Source: Siminovitchia terrae (GTDB lineage Bacteria > Bacillota > Bacilli > Bacillales > Bacillaceae_C). Taken from it: a DNA stretch of 64,000 nt. The stretch is taken from assembly GCF_003605405.2 (NCBI RefSeq), contig NZ_QYTW02000013.1, positions 62,001 through 126,000 on the forward strand, given 5' to 3'. Each line of letters begins with the position of its first letter. Position 1 is the first letter of the stretch. A program made the translations under genes and the position numbers. Under the pieces are notes generated by a model. It made no database searches, was not told where the DNA came from, and was given only the letters and a program-made list of their open reading frames with translations. Of the stretch, positions 63,978-64,000 are shown piece after piece.

Positions 63978-64000
63978 ATCAAATGCGCCTTGGCGTATTT
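63978..64000 (-). repeat. Structured dispersed repeat, copy 12 (cut by the window end)
   Basis: The first 23 bases of the tail (ATCAAATGCGCCTTGGCG...) are present before the window ends. Confidence 0.75.

Larger units (their letters stand above)
62433..64000. other. Decayed region without intact genes
   Basis: Apart from repeat copies 11 and 12 and a GNAT remnant I see no supported gene. A plus-strand frame near 62790-62945 encodes a basic 51-residue peptide (begins MQRIMKNIDRYPKM) but has no ribosome site. Confidence 0.5.

Overview
The window looks like chromosomal DNA of a spore-forming, low-to-moderate GC member of the Bacillaceae (Bacillus sensu lato). The evidence is the prkA-yhbH, trmL, yhbB and queG neighbourhood in B. 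subtilis-like order, a PbuO-type permease, an acoR-acoABC operon with a sigma-54 promoter, thiC behind a TPP riboswitch, a yrk/cst-type persulfide cluster, YpjP, and strong GGAGG ribosome sites. No rRNA, tRNA or CRISPR array was found. The species cannot be named from sequence alone.

Layout. 1-4.5 kb: purine permease, then an orphan E1 alpha/beta pair of a 2-oxoacid dehydrogenase. 4.5-7.4 kb: an ABC importer of the TrpXYZ type. 7.5-11 kb: a reduced phenylacetate operon (paaA, paaB, an EthD protein and two crotonases) lacking paaC and paaE. 11.2-18.3 kb: yhbH, prkA, trmL, yhbB and queG. 18.6-24.8 kb: a B3/B4-domain protein, then acoR-acoA-acoB-acoC with no acoL. 25-27.7 kb: two transporters. 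28-31.4 kb: an AT-rich gene fusing a Mur ligase, a degenerate S11 peptidase-like region and a CapA phosphatase. 31.5-33.9 kb: a small Cys-rich protein, thiC and its riboswitch. 34-39.6 kb: a sulfide/persulfide cluster (TSUP permease, TusA, persulfide dioxygenase, glutaredoxin, four rhodanese-fold proteins, DsrE, CstR). 39.7-51.5 kb: accessory genes, remnants and regulators. 52-62 kb: one 3356-residue LPXTG surface protein built from DUF11-like modules. 62-64 kb: decayed DNA.

The most striking feature is a roughly 195-bp structured repeat with 12 copies (the last cut by the window edge). It opens with TTTAAC and closes with CATTTGAT. In every copy it points the same way as its flanking genes: eleven on the minus strand, and one on the plus strand inside the plus-strand tetR-GNAT pair. 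Copies start right at or even supply the stop of the upstream gene and end just before the ribosome site of the next gene. One copy lies in the 5' leader of paaA, one replaces the end of a TetR gene, and two supply TAA stop codons. The ends and folding potential suggest a non-autonomous IS200/IS605-like (PATE or omega-RNA-related) element that now behaves as transcribed intergenic RNA; this is inference.

Regulation that can be read directly: a sigma-54 promoter with an inverted-repeat activator site for aco; CstR-like operators inside or beside the persulfide promoters; a 20-bp inverted repeat bracketing the tetR promoter; and a TPP riboswitch with terminator before thiC.
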